From positions 348,411-412,410 of the forward strand of contig NW_014575552.1 in assembly GCF_000708205.1 (NCBI RefSeq): a DNA stretch of 64,000 nt, read 5' to 3'. How positions within the stretch are numbered: position 1 is the stretch's first letter; each line of letters begins with the position of its first letter. Made by a program: the position numbers and the translations under genes. This DNA comes from Mixia osmundae IAM 14324 (Eukaryota > Basidiomycota > Mixiomycetes > Mixiales > Mixiaceae). Shown in pieces: positions 18,449 through 30,896 of the stretch. A model generated the notes under the pieces. The model saw only the letters and a list, made by a program, of their open reading frames with translations, searched no databases and was not told where the DNA came from.

Positions 18449-21400
18449 TCATCGCTTGCGCTTTGCCGCAGCGGGAACCGCGGCTGATCCTGATTGGACG
18501 CGAGCGGCAAGGATTGGCGCTGGTCTGAGAGAGCGCCGAAAGTCCCTCGCCCATAACGCATCAGTCAACAGCGGTGTTTCGGAATCGAAGGTGCTACGCT
18601 TGCCGAGCCCTCTGCCTTCGTTTTCTGTCCTCGGGTCCACACATTGGTCCAAGATACTGACGTCAAAGTCAGCAAGATCCAATGCGCGCGTGTTCGCCAG
18701 GCCTTTTGTAAGGCTGTCTGCGCTGGCGCTAGCTTCGACCGATTCGATGAGGTCCCAAGTCGGTAAGTCAATCCGCTCACAGCTCGTGTCATCTTCACGA
18801 ATATGGGAGAGCAGGCCCAGTTGGCTATCGATCTCGGCTGAGAACGCCATCTTGTATAGTCTGGAGAGAACACGCTCGCAATTGGGTCCATGCAGAGCGT
18901 GTCTCGTTGCTGACTCGCGAGCTGTTCGTGCAATTCGGAGCAGTTCCTGAGTCTCTTTCGGTATGCCAGCGACAGCTGCGGTATATCATTTAGCTCTCGT
19001 CTCACTAGGCTGCTGCCTAAATTACCTTCGAAGCAAGCTGACAGGCAATCGAGGAAATACACAAGACAGCTCTGCTCGCGCATAGCCTAAGATCCCTCCG
19101 TAATCAGCAGGGTGTCAGACGCAGACTACCTGCAGCTTACTATCTGATGCGCTAGTCGAGCAGTCGATGTGGCTTGACATGACTCACCAAGTCTGAGTTG
19201 CAATGTCATGCAGCGAATCAAGATGACGTTGTCAGATTCTACAGCAGCAGGCGGGGTGAAGCGCTCAGAAGCAGAGAGGCTGAGCGCAAGACATACCAGC
19301 CGGCGGGCGGCGAGTAGCTGCGCTGACGTCTGACAATCACTCTCCAGACCAAGCATTTCGAGTTCGCGCTTGACCAAGTTTGTTAGATGATGCGTCATGA
19401 GAGGTTCTCGCGAGGTCAAGCATTCGGACATGAGACGGGCAGCGATCTCTTCGGAAGAGAAATTGGAGAGCATATCTTTACTCATCGCGTGCTCATCCTG
19501 ACTGATGGATAGGGCGTCGGCAAAGAGCTCGATCTTGCAACGATGCGCAATCCTTAGCCAGGACTGGCAGGGCGGAAGGTCCGAGTCGCTCTCCTGCACG
19601 GCCGCAGATGCCAGCTCGCGCATGAACCGCGGTTCGAGGGTATCTAAGCCGTGGACTTCCCGCCGCTGATTCCAAGAGGCCAGTATTTCGACTGGTTTTG
19701 CCAGGAAGTTGATCAAGAAGGGTGGGCTGGCCAGCACCAAACGGCACAGATTCTGTTCGCAGCCAGTTGCGCGAGCCTCGACGAGGTCGAGATCAGCAAG
19801 CACGTTCGCGACTAGCTGAACGTCAAGCTGGCATGAACAGACTGCACTGTCCGCTCGCACTTGTTCGATCGCTGGCAGCGAATGCGGAGCAAGAAGTAAA
19901 GTCAGACTTGAAGTGAAGACTGTGGTCATGGAGCCGATGTGGCTCGACCCCGACACCGCGAGACAGCATGGTGAGATGATATAGCGAAGGGCATCTTCGA
20001 GCAACAGTAAACCCTTCGCGACCAATCGAGGCGCCAAGGCGAGCAGCTGCGGCGCAGTGCGCTCTGAGCTGCAATCTGCCAAGGCAAGCTTGGCCTCGCG
20101 TTGGCAGATCTCGCCCACGCGCTGGTCAAGATCGACTAAGAGCAGGAGGACTGTTTCAATATCTTCCGCGAAGACACCGTCGCTGGGCGCTTCCGACAGC
20201 CAGTGTATAACTGCTTTGACAATGATGGATGCTGAACCTTCGCAGTCGCGATATTTATGCCACAGAGAGCTGCCGAGCTGACTTATATTAATTTGCGATC
20301 GTAGCAAGGCCTGCAAGTCATGTAGCACGTCCGCGCTGACGATGAAGCGCTCTGATACGGTCGCAATGGGCGAGGGTCGGATGTGCGTGGGGACCAAGCT
20401 GCTCAGGGTTTCGCGATCATGCGCGCTGATGCATGTGGCGAAGCCAGGACGGCGCAAGGCACAAGTCAGACGGGCAGAGCAATGCCCACTGTGGTGTAGC
20501 TGGAAGCAGATGGTCAGCATGTCCTTGACTACATCGTCCAGGGCGACAGCGACGATTTTGAGAACAGTCAGGTTGCCGAGCACTACGTCGCTCAAGAGTA
20601 GTGCACATTCCTCTGTTCGACAATGCTTACTAAGAGCCTGGAGGCAGCCTTGTAAGCTCAGGAAGTCGCGCGTGGCCGTACAAAGCAGCAGCAATTCGGC
20701 GGTAGCGTGTATACTCGATCCTGCGATAAGATGCGGGAGCAAGCGGGGGATGACGTGCCTGCGCAACACATTCATGCTCGTCGCACGACTTCGAGACGCA
20801 GATGAGTCGCTGAGCTGTAATCGGCAAGCTTGTAGCCATTCAGCAACAGCGGGCATGTCAGAGGCGTCCACTTGTCCCAGGAGTGCTAGCTGTTCGCGTA
20901 GAGCAGCGCTCGAAAGATTGTTATCGTGCAGAATTTGCAAGCTTGCTATGATATCGATCCGTGGCGAATCTGAGCTATGACGCCTTCTCGTGCGCCCCAT
21001 AGCAATCATACGCTGTCCATATATTGCCAGATCGAACACGTTTTGCGAGATCAGACAATCGAAGACGGTCAGCACAAGATCAGGCTGACATGGCGATGAA
21101 GCGTCCATCTTGTCCAACCAAGCAGCTAAAGTCGACTGCAGATCGCGGGCAAGATAGCCGTTCGAGTGCAGGTGAGCCGCCATGAGCTTGGCGACGGCGA
21201 ACTGACGGTAGTTCCCAGACCGAGTCCGGGACGTAGCCCAAGCTAGCGACAGCTCGAGTGAAGCTACCAGAGATTGTTGGCAACCGAAAAACAGGCGCGC
21301 GAGCTTTGCAAAGTCACTTGTCTGCAGATTGATACCGTCGAGCAGGTCTAGGGGACGCAATGCGTTCCCGTTGATGTTGGCTTCGATCGACTGGCTAGGG

Positions 21401-22700
21401 GAAGCACAAGTAATCCAGAGCGACCGCTGCGCTATGCACTTGAGGGCTTGAGCAAGCGCGGTCTGTTGCTGTATCGTGGAGCAGCCTGTCAGAATAGCTG
21501 CCTCAAGCTGCGGGCTGTGGCTCAGCCAAAGAGAGGGTAAAAGGAACACCTCGGGATCTGCGACGAATAGTCTGTGCAAGAGTGCTGACCAGTAAGAGAT
21601 TCCCTGTCTGGAAAGAGGCAATGTTTCATCCGAGCTCAGCATCCTCTTCGCACAAGCAATGATAAGCGCAATTGAGAGATGGGTAGATCGAGCGTATGAG
21701 TGCACGAGGCAGATGGCAAGCTCGAGAACGTAGACAACGCGCGGCGCAGGCATCGTTTCTATCTGCTCAGTGATCCAGGCGAGCAGCACAGACAAGTCGA
21801 GCAGGTTTTCCGTTTGCAGACGTTGGACAAGCTCGAGACTGCAACCGATGTTAGTCAATCTAGCCCAGTACCGGCTGCAGTGGACGCACGAGTGCGCAAC
21901 GCGCATTGTCCACCGCAGTCGCTGCTCCTCCTCGCTCAACATAGACTTTGTCTTCGTCACAAGGCTCATGCCGGGCCGAGGTTGCAATGCAGAAGACGGC
22001 ATGGTGATCTCGGCGAGCTGCCTGCGCAGCATTTCGGTGATTTGCACGGTAAATTCGCGCGTATAGGTGGCGACCGAAAAGCCGGGCTTCTGCCGCTGAC
22101 TGGCAATGTCTGAAGCGCCCACGATCTTGATGTACCAAAGAGCGCGCGATATGGGCACGCGCCGTTGAACAAGCATGCTAAGCAATTTCTCGCCCTTGAA
22201 GCTATGCGGTACTGTTTTGGAGAGCTTTGCAAGAGGCACGTCTGGACTCGCGAGATCACAGAGCCAGGCATCTCGTTTCTGATCGTTCAGAGTCGCACGC
22301 GCGGGCAAGCGAAATGAGGATGGTCTGCATGTTTCAAAGCAGTAAGTTGCAGGAGCATGCCTTGAGGAGAAAGACAGACTAACTCTACGATGCTTCGAGC
22401 ACGGGTTTGCTCCCTCAAGACGGCTTGCACCAGGCTCGACATGTGAACGAGCTGATCGGGCTTGCTGAGCTTGTCGTAGATCATCTGGTGAGCTGAAAAT
22501 GTCTCCGAGTGCACTACTTTGACGTTAGCTAGTCCATCCTTGACTTCAGACTCGTCGGGTTCCCTCTGAGCTGCGTCGCAATGGGGTCCGAAGCCAGGGA
22601 AGCCGAGTCGACCGTCCGTCGTAGTCGACCATGCTCGTCTCCATTCGGGCGGCGAGAGCTGATAGGGGATCAAGGGCTGATCTAGCGCATCATGCGCCAT
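18449..22700 (-). CDS. SRB8: Mediator subunit Med12 (Srb8), CDK8 kinase module
   Basis: Large four-exon gene, about 1,370 residues. The first exon (MAHDALDQPLIPYQLSPPEW...ETFSAHQMIYDKL) is the Med12 N-terminal activation segment. A GT-AG intron (donor GTTAGT, 59 nt) joins RSIVE to PSSFRLPARATLND, leading into the Med12 domain: KRDAWLCDLASPDVPLAKLSKTVPHSFKGEKLLSMLVQRRVP and RALWYIKIVGAS. The rest is a long alpha-helical array without clear motifs, typical of Med12 proteins. Near the 3' end, a 54-nt GTAAGC intron and a 50-nt GTAATT intron link LAHQI to AMREQSCL and CFE to AVAGIPKET; the last exon ends in a basic KRKR tail. With Med13, cyclin C and Cdk8 it represses or tunes RNA polymerase II transcription in the nucleus. 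Confidence 0.9.
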
Positions 22701-22825
22701 GCCTTGCAGCTACTACTGTCTATCAGTGAGGCATTGGCGGGCAGGTAGACTTAGGAGCAGGGCCAGTCCTGCACTCGTGAGGCGCGAGCGCTTCTTGCCT
22801 CATGCTTCGAGATCAGCTTGGTGTA

Positions 22826-22841
22826 TGATCGATATCGATCA
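22826..22841. promoter_or_regulatory. 16-bp perfect palindrome in the Med12/GGT divergent promoter
   Basis: TGATCGATATCGATCA is a perfect inverted repeat with no spacer. A near copy of its half (GATCATATCGATCAT) follows within 10 bp. It sits between the start codons of Med12 (22700, minus) and GGT (22932, plus), where a dimeric regulator could bind. No factor is identified; binding is inference from symmetry and location. Confidence 0.4.
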
Positions 22842-22931
22842 CCACTCCGATCATATCGATCATAGCGTGCTGGCGCTGGCTAGCTGGCTGACTCACGAAG
22901 CTTGAAGGACGTATCTGTAGCTAGCTAGTCG

Positions 22932-24953
22932 ATGCAGCAGATGCCGGACGAGAGTGAGCCCTTGCTGTCTCAGGCTGGTGCAAGCGATGCAGAAGCGGAG
23001 CGAGGGCAGGCCGGGAGCCTAATCGGCCAGCTCCGTCGTCGAAAGACTTACGTTGGCTATGCCATCGTCTCCAGCTTCGTCTCTGGTTTCCTCATCCTCT
23101 TGATCGTCCTCATCGCTCAAGAGGCTCACTCCGGCTCACCTGACTCCCCGGCAGAGACGAAGCCTGTCTTCCCGCAGCTTCCCAAGCCTCAGCCAGGCCT
23201 CCGCAACCCGGCTTATCTCGTTCGCGGACGCCATGGCGCTGTTGCAGCGGAATCGGGCATTTGCTCAGACGTCGGGGTCGATGTTCTCAAGGAGAACGGC
23301 ACGGCTACAGATGCAGCTATAGCTGCCACGCTGTGCATTGGCGTCGTAGACATGTTCAGCTCAGGCATCGGCGGCGGCGGCTTCCTCGTCATCAGACCAC
23401 CTGACTGCATCGCCGCTCTCGACCGGTCTGCCTGCCCTGTGCCCATTTCGATCGACTTCAGGGAAACAGCGCCCGAGGCCGCACACCCGCGCATGTTCGC
23501 AGACAATGCTCTCGCAAGCAAATTCGGTGGGCTTGCGATCGGTACGCCTGGCGAGCTCAGAGGCCTCCAAGCCGCTTACCAAGCCTACGGTGGCGGGGTA
23601 TCATGGCGAAGACGTACGTGCTTCCTAGCGCCAACATCAGCGCTCAATGATCCGAACAGTCTTCGAGCCTAGCATAGAGATTGCTGACAAGGGTTGGCCC
23701 GCAACCGACGCGCTGATCAATAGACTCAAGGTAGACTTGTTGCCTGTATCGCAAGCTACGACCGAGCTGACGTAACAATCGATCAGCTCTTCGGAGCCTG
23801 GATGCTGGATGCGCCAGAGTGGGCTGAAATCTTCGCTCCCGCTGGCGACTTCCTCCGCCCGGGCGAGCTCATACGTCGGCCGGCCTTAGCACGAACGCTG
23901 AGGACCGTCGCAGACAAGGGCGCAGATGCGTTCTATAAGGGAGCGATAGCGCACTCGATCGTCGAAACGACGAGAGCGGCGGGCGGTATCCTCACAAAAG
24001 CCGATCTGGCAAATTACAAGGCCGTCGTCGAGCAGGCTGCAAGGGGGACGTACCGCAATCGTACGATCTATACGACTCAGCTGCCATCGTCTGGTCCTAT
24101 ACTTATCTCGCTGCTCAACACACTCGAGCCGCTGGATTTGCTGGAGCAAGGCCGCACGGTCAAGAATATACACATCTTTCTCGAAGCGCTCAAATTCTCA
24201 TTCGCACATCGCACTCACTTTGGCGATCCCGCTTTTCATGCCCAACCAGCTTATCTCGCCAAGCTCATGACGAAGCAATTCGGTCGCGAGACGCTCGCAA
24301 ATATCACTGGCGGCACACACTCGGTATCCTACTACAATCCTTTGTTCGATGTCAAGACCGATCATGGCACCATGCATCTGTCCGTCGTCGATGCGCACGG
24401 CAGCGCGGTCTCACTGACGTCTACCGTCAACCTTCCGTTTGGCTCGCGCGTCATGGACCGCGAAACAGGCGTCATCCTGAACGATGAGATGGACGATTTC
24501 GCCACTCCCGGCGTGCCTGATTACTTCGGCCTCGAGCCTTCGCCATTCAATTATCCAGAGGCTCGAGCCGGACTCGGAAAGCGACCACTATCGAGCACAA
24601 GTGCTGTCTTGATGGACGATGCAGACGGCAAATTTCTACTTGCTCTGGGCGGCAGCGGCGGCTCGCGAATCTACAGCGCAGTCGCTCAAGTTATACTCAA
24701 TCTTGATTGGGGTCAAGATCTATCTGCAGCGATACAAGAACCTAGAGTACACGATCAGCTCCTGCCAACGTACGTTTCCGTCGAGGGATCCTATTCGCCC
24801 GGCATTCTTGCTGGCTTGGCTCAGCGTGGCCATCGCGTTGAGCTCTTTGACATCAACATTGGCATTGCAGCCGTGCAAGCCGTTCAGAAGCTCGGCGGGT
24901 GGTTTTACGCCGCATCAGACAGTCGCAAGTGGGGACGAGCCGCTGCATACTAG
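22932..24953 (+). CDS. ECM38: Gamma-glutamyltransferase (glutathione hydrolase), type II membrane protein
   Basis: Ntn hydrolase that cleaves gamma-glutamyl bonds of glutathione at the vacuole or cell surface. A cytosolic N-tail of about 35 residues is followed by one membrane anchor (AIVSSFVSGFLILLIVLIA). The large-subunit part has AAESGICSDVGVDVLKENG, DAAIAATLCIGVVDMFSSGIGGGGFLVI and IDFRETAP. Autocleavage should occur before the Thr of DHGTMHLSVVD, the catalytic nucleophile. The glycine-rich oxyanion segment is LALGGSGGSRI; PLSSTSAVLM matches the substrate-binding 'PLSSM' block with S-T for S-M. GT-AG introns at 23614-23659 and 23731-23786 restore SWRRLFEPS and RLKLFGAW. The closest fungal functional match is yeast Ecm38. 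Confidence 0.95.
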
Positions 24954-25242
24954 GGTCTCAAAAGTGTGCCTCTGAGCACTGTCCGCCCCCACACAAGCCA
25001 TTAGCCCCGCGCAGCGCTCTTATTTGATGACATCTCGCGAGCTTATAGACAGCACCAGCAGCTCTGCTCGTCGAGATATACAATCTGCGCCAACTTGCGA
25101 TATTGCTATTGCTGAGGCGGTCCGCAAGCCGAAGCCCTGACACGCAGCAGCTTAGAACGCTCAATGTTTTGCACGGAAGAGAGCGGACACAGTTCTGCCG
25201 AGGTCGTTCATGTACACACAGGTACGCATTCAAGACAAAATC

Positions 25243-27826
25243 TTACAAGTCACAAGACGCATGCACGTTTCCTGTGATCGGATCAGTCGTCAGCGGGGTA
25301 GCAGTTGCGCTCGGCCGGCGCTCGTATGCTGAAGGACTGCCAAAGAAGGCTGCTCTGAGTGAGGACTGACTACGCGCTTTACGTGCTGCACTCGGTCGTC
25401 GCACGGCGAGTGAAGACGACGACCCAAATGGACTTTCCCTCGGAGAGCCATGCTCGAGCTCTTCTTGGACGGATTCCTCTTCATCTCTCTGCCCCTGCAT
25501 ATTGGCATTGCTATGCACTGTCATGCGAAGAGGAAAAATCGAGGTCGCAGGCTGCTCCGCGATCGGATCGAGTATTGTGCTGCCGCGTCGCCCAAAGCCC
25601 TCTTGGGCAAAGGTCTGGAGGCCAAGCGGTGAAAAGCTATACGAGTCAAACGCTGGTTGATAGTATGATTCTCCGGCAGAGCTATCGGAGGCATTGTCAC
25701 CACTCGCGCTTGGCTGATGCGTCGTAGGCATCGACCAATGCTGGAAAGATTGGATAAATTCTGCTGGGCAGCTGGCGCGTCTGTCGGTGGAAATATTTGG
25801 CTGCAGATGGCTTGTTTGGAAACCAGCGGAGCCAAGCGAAGCTTGTGTAGCGGGCGTACACATTTCGCCAGCGCCGGGGGCGTACAAGGAAAAGTCGAAA
25901 TTGGTGAACTGAGTCGATGCTGACGAAGGACCGCTCTGCGCAACGCCGAATTCGCCCTTGTATGCCGGTGAGATGGATAGCGACAAGCCTGCCTCGTCTG
26001 CTACTCTTTGATGTGGCAGGAACGCCTTGTTTGAGAAGGACTGAAATCGAGGCTTGCATGCATCAAGCTTGCTCGCGTCAGATACCGGCGATCTGATCGA
26101 ATCTCCTGAAGCTGAGGCCATACTTGTGCCAGGCGTTAAACCAGCCGAGCTGAGAGTCTGATGCGAGTCACCGGGACTGATGCTTGGGCTTAGGCTATTC
26201 GTGGTCTGGCTGGGAGCAACCGAAGCCGCCGATGGTGAAATTGCCGACCGAGCAGAATCTGAGCGCGTAGAGAGCAAAGGCGGTGGTGGAGGGAACTCAT
26301 ACTGACCGAAGCCAGTAGATGCATCCGAGCCAGCGCTAATTGGTGGGGGCGCCATCATCCCTGGCGCCTGTGAGAGCGTATCGAGCCACTGAGCCATCGA
26401 TTTCGAAGGCTGCTGATGCGCTCCGGCCGCAATACCGGGTGCAGCGATCATGCTTGGCGATGAATAGGGACTGGCTGTGTCCTTAGACCGTGACAACGTT
26501 AAAGGCGTGCTGCTTCCTTGGCCGTGCACTCTGGCATACATGGCCCCCGCTCCCAGTACGGCTGGCGAGCTCTCTCGGCGGAAGGCTGACACTCTGCTCG
26601 GAAACTCGGGAAGATCATCAGAAGCGTCGTCACGAGAAGCGATAGTAGTATTGCCGGGGTCGTCAAGGCCCTCAAGACCTTCGATCGGCGTTTTGCCCAG
26701 CTTTTTCCATTTTGCACGTCGATTTTGGAACTGCCTTGACTCTCAGCAGCTGGCCAAAGAGCTCGAGAACAATGCTCACCCAGACTTGCACTTCTCTCGC
26801 GGTCATCCCAAGCTGTGCTGCGATTTCCTTGCGGCGACTGACGTCTGGTTTGCAGTTGACATCGAATTGTGCCTCCAAAACTTTGAGCTGGGCACTTGAC
26901 GTGCGTCGGCGAGGCTTGATCCTGCAAAGCAGTCTTTAGAAGGAGCAAGATGGTAGTGTGCCAAAGACTCACCCTGCGTTCTCGTACGAAGTCGCATGGG
27001 GTGACATGTCATACAATGGGTCAGGCGCATAGTTGTAAGCCGCTGGCTGTCTGTAGCTAGACGTCGGAAAGAACTGGATCTGCCCGCTAGTGATTGTACT
27101 CGTATAATGAGTGTCGACAGCGGTGCCGGTATGCATCATACTCAAGCCGTCTCTAAAAGGCGGTAGAGCCGATGGGCCGCTTGCGAACTGCTGGTGATGC
27201 TGCTGTAGCGGGTAACGCTGCGCTTGTTGCACCATAGACTGAAGCTGCGGCTGGCCATAGAGGTTGCCTCCTTGTTGAGCTGGCCCGAGGAGCTGGGACT
27301 GCGCCAAAGTGTGCTGCTGATGATGTTGCGCCTGCTGCTGATAATGCTGCTGCTGGAGCTGCATCATAGGCGTCCACTGGGCGACGCGAGGCTTGTAGTC
27401 AACCGCTGAAGCCGCTTGGGCGGATCCATATTGCGGGCCGTGCGTCATTACTGCGGCCGCATTTGCATAGGGCGTAGTGTCTAGATGCAATTTCTGACTT
27501 TGTAGCAGGACATTGCGAGTCAACGGCAGATGCACGTCTCTTGGCGGCTCAGTGCGCGTATGCGCGTCCGTTTGACTCTGCCCAAGCGCAAAAGGCGACA
27601 TTGAGCTAGATGTTTGACTATGTAGAGCTGCCAGGTTGCTCGGCTGTGACCTTGCCTCGAGCGCATGTTGATAGGCAGCCAATTGTCTCTGAGCGCCAGC
27701 AGATGATTGCAGCAACGGCGTGTTGTCTTCTGCTTTGATGGACAGCAAGCTCGACGGGCTCAGAGATCGGTCGGCAGTCAGGGTCGTCACGGGCGAAGGA
27801 ACGGGCCTTTGAGAGCTGATCAACAT
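25243..27826 (-). CDS. Homeodomain transcription factor
   Basis: The first exon is a long disordered Gln/Ser/Pro-rich segment. A GT-AG intron (around 26925-26975) joins SYENAG to IKPRRRTSSAQLKVLEAQF, the start of the homeodomain. The recognition helix is split by an intron at 26731-26779; splicing gives VQVWFQNRRAKWKK, the canonical WFQNRR helix 3 with the invariant W, F, N and R. Helices 1 and 2 (LKVLEAQF, RRKEIAAQLGM) are also typical. The C-terminal 440 residues are disordered and Ser/Pro-rich with no further domain. Likely a nuclear developmental or stress regulator of the fungal Phx1-like type; the exact orthologue is not clear. The protein ends at a stop just left of 25246. Confidence 0.92.
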
Positions 27827-28406
27827 ATTCGCTGACCGTCGGTCACTTGGCGGCCCCTAAAGACTCGAAGAATCTGCCTTGCCTGGCGTCGCCCTGTGCA
27901 ATTATTCACGGCCTGAAGCAAGTCTCTGCTTGAGCACTGCCGATATGTTGCGCGACGACGGCGATGCGTGTAACGTGCTCACTGGTCGGCAACTGGCGTT
28001 GCGGGCCGATAGACACAATCTTGCGACACTGCTTCAGTTTACACCCTGGGTCGGCGCTACCGTTGATTGGCCGTCACTGGTCGTGTCACCTTCGAAGCAT
28101 CCTCCACAAGACCTGCCCACAAGCCTGAGATGTTTGCTGTCTATCTCGAAGTGATCTGCCGGCCTCGTGCGCGATGAATGAGCCATGCAACTCCACGCCT
28201 CAGGCACGGCAGCCTCCCGAAAGTCGAGAGCGGACTGGATTCTCTTCTACTGAGTTCTGATTCGAGAGCGGACTAGGCCCCCGATCGCATGCCGATCTGG
28301 CTCGATCAACAGTCGAACGCGGCAATAATTTTCCCGAGAAAACACGGATCGTGTGTGGGCGGCGCGTAGCGCGCAGGGAAACGTTTTGAGAAATACTGAA
28401 ATGCCA
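27827..28406. other. Intergenic region upstream of the homeodomain gene
   Basis: About 580 bp between the homeodomain start codon and the ATG6 stop. A 91-codon open frame (27879-28154) has no family resemblance and is probably chance. The motif CGAGAGCGGACT occurs twice about 40 bp apart (around 28224 and 28264), a possible promoter repeat. Confidence 0.5.
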
Positions 28407-30141
28407 TCAAGCAAACACTCGAGCGATGAGAATCTTCAGATCGAGCAGGACATGTCGCAGGGCTCTCGTCCAGGTCTCATCGGAGGAGAACTGCAGCTTG
28501 ATAGACACCTGTCCGGCCTTGTCTTTATGAATCGCGTGCGGGAGTTTGAAGCTGGGATCGGCACTCGTGCAGTGATCGATGACTTGGCGCAGGCAATCGA
28601 GAAAGGCGACCATGGCGAAATCGAATCTCCGGTTCTGGAAGACCCGCCCGAAGAGCTCACCAGAGCCGTACAACTCCATGCTCGCCTTGTCGCCCATCAA
28701 TCTCTCTATGCGCGAGACAGAGCCCATCGGGACCAAGCGGTACCTGGCGAAAGGACTCTATCAGCAGTGTCGGACATGCGCTGCGAGACTGAGCCCTACG
28801 TATCAAAAGTGAAGTCGAGCTTGCGTGCGATGGTATGCAGCAGAAGTAGAGTATGCCCCCAAGCCGCGTTGATCTCCGGCCAATCGATCTGCCTTGGCAT
28901 TCAGCTCCGTAAGGTCTCTGCTGAGCAAGAACGCACTGGCACATTTGGCAGCCGTCCTAACCTCAACCCGTTGATAGTTGCAATGCCACTGTCGTGCCCA
29001 ATGCAGAAGGCATCATCTGCGCCGAGCACGTAGGAAGTCAACAAGATGATAAAGAATGCTCATATGTCCAGGACGCACTGTAGACGTTGGTCGCCTGAAG
29101 CTTGACAAGCTCTTGGGCATCGTGTTCGAATTGGGTCCGTAACGAGCGAAGTTCGGCTTCTCGTCGCTGCAGACCGAGCAGGTATGTATTGTGCTCCTGC
29201 CAGAATCTGTACGGGGCGGGCGCTTAGTGTGATCGCGAGGGGAGGTGGTAGGCACGAACGACTCCTCCTCGCGCGCTAGCCGGGCTTCGTCTGCGTCTAG
29301 AGCGCTCAATTGTGACTCTAGCATTTCAACGTCTCGCTCCAGCTCGCACAGATGCTCCTTCTCCCTGATCTCATCGAGTGCAAGCTGGTTGATCCGTGTC
29401 TCCAGCGACGCGGTGGCTTCTGGCGATGTTTCGGCGCCCTGGGATTGCAGTGCTTTCTCGTAGGCTGCATATCGGTCTCGCTCTGCCGCAGCTTCCGCGA
29501 GTCTGACTTTCATGCTCTCGACGAGACCATCTGCGCACTCGTTACATAGCGGATGGTCCGCATCGCCGCTTGCCGACAGTAGGTGGAACAGCCTCTGGGA
29601 TGCGCGCAAGCGATGACTGGCAGCATCTTGAGCGGAGCTCTCTGACCTTTCTGGCCGAGGCCGGGCAAGAGCAGCAGGTGTGGCTACCTGTCGGGCGTGA
29701 ACTTGCGCTGCAGGCGATTCTGGAGCTACGTTTGAGTCTGCTAGTACGACAAACGAATCTGTCGTCGCAGCTGGGCTAGAGAGGCGTGGGGTGCGTGCTT
29801 CTGGATAGGATGTACCTTTGCCGGGCAGTACGTGGACGCCATAGGCTGCTTGAACAGCAGAAGGCAATCTTGCCAGCTTGTCTCGAGAGACTGCCGCTTG
29901 GGGGCTCACTCGGGCTGGCTCTCTGGATACGAGGGTAGCTGCGACGCTTGTATGAGCGAAGACAGGGATGTTTGAGCTGCAGTGGACACACAGGCGAGCA
30001 TGTCGTATGATGAGGGCGCAAGATCAGCCAAGGAGTCGTTGAGTCGCAACGGCTGCATGGCCCGTGATGAGAGCGAGCAGCATGCACGATGTCTGCTCTG
30101 CTCACCTGTCTGCATCTCTGACAGGTGAATTCGAATGACAT
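28407..30141 (-). CDS. ATG6: Atg6/Vps30 (Beclin 1), PI3-kinase complex subunit
   Basis: Core subunit of the class III PI3-kinase complexes for autophagy and vacuolar sorting. Exon 1 gives MSFEFTCQRCRQ and splices to PLRLNDSLADLAPSSYDML, the usual CxxC-containing Beclin start. The coiled coil follows (LCNECADGLVESMKVRLAEAAAERDRY...LERDVEMLESQLSALDADEARL), joined by an intron to FWQEHNTYLLGLQRREAELRSLRTQFEHDAQELVKLQATNVY. The evolutionarily conserved domain reads GIATINGLRLGRLPNVP, then IDWPEINAAWGHTLLLLHTIARKL, RYRLVPMGSVSRIE and FDFAMVAFLDCLRQ, ending SDETWTRALRHVLLDLKILIA. All solved introns here are GT-AG and about 45-60 nt. Confidence 0.95.
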
Positions 30142-30282
30142 TGCGGCCGTCCAGGAGGAGCGTCCAGATCTTCAGAGCCAGGAGCGAGTCGGCCTGCCTG
30201 CGTTGACGCGCGCGTTGACAGTGACAGCTGACAGGCCATCAGGCTTGACAGCTTTACGAGCCTGACCGTCGATCAGCTTGAC

Positions 30283-30700
30283 ATGACCAGCGAGCCAGAG
30301 GATACGCCGACGTACAAGGCGCAGACGATCAGTCAGATCTTCCAGTCGGCAATCGATAGCGATGCTCGCAGTGCGTGCCACTTGTCGGGCAGCGCCGTGC
30401 TTGCGTCAACGCGCAGCTCGAACAGTGAAGAGCTCGACGGTCACACTCTCGACAGAATATCTCCGTCTCCTCGCTGTGGAGCTTTTCCATGCAGCCAAGG
30501 CAGGTCTCGTCCACAGCCTGCCTACTCCCCCTGAAGGCCTCCTGAGGGTCTGCACAGGACAAAGCGAGACAGGACAGCGCTGCGGGTGGCTCCATCAAGG
30601 CTAGTTCCGCCATCTGCCCGCTCACGGGCTCAGCGCCTGACTGGCTCGACAGCCCGAGCACCTCGAAGTAGTCCTAGCGGGCGTGTTGCTCGACTTTTGA
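30283..30700 (+). CDS. MHF2: CENP-X/Mhf2-like histone-fold protein
   Basis: Small protein pieced together from three exons. Exon 1, MTSEPEDTPTYKAQTISQIFQSAIDSDAR, is helix 1 of the fold. A GT-AG intron leads to TVTLSTEYLRLLAVELFHAAKA, the central histone-fold helix. The last exon ends PEHLEVVLAGVLLDF, matching the highly conserved CENP-X ending (xxHLEKxLPQLLLDF). The boundary between exons 2 and 3 is not firmly placed; the conserved ending needs a phase-0 join. CENP-X pairs with CENP-S in the Fanconi (FANCM) DNA-repair complex and at kinetochores. Identification rests on the helix pattern and the C-terminal motif. The antisense frame over this region is a shadow. Confidence 0.75.
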
Positions 30701-30896
30701 GTCTCGCTGGTCATCTCACTCGCTGGAATTACAACAGACACTCCGGTATGCTACCATCCTCCGGTTGCCGCCGTGCAATCTCTTTCGCTCTTGGCTGACA
30801 AAGGGCCGGCAGGATCCCAGCGCAAAGACGGCGACGCGACGACTTGCTCGACGTGACCGAGCCATAGACCGACCCATCTAGACTGGTCGCCGGCCC

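Noticed and set aside
27879-28154. 91-codon plus-strand frame upstream of the homeodomain gene
   Set aside because: No recognisable motif and a composition typical of chance frames in GC-rich DNA; probably 5' UTR of the homeodomain gene.
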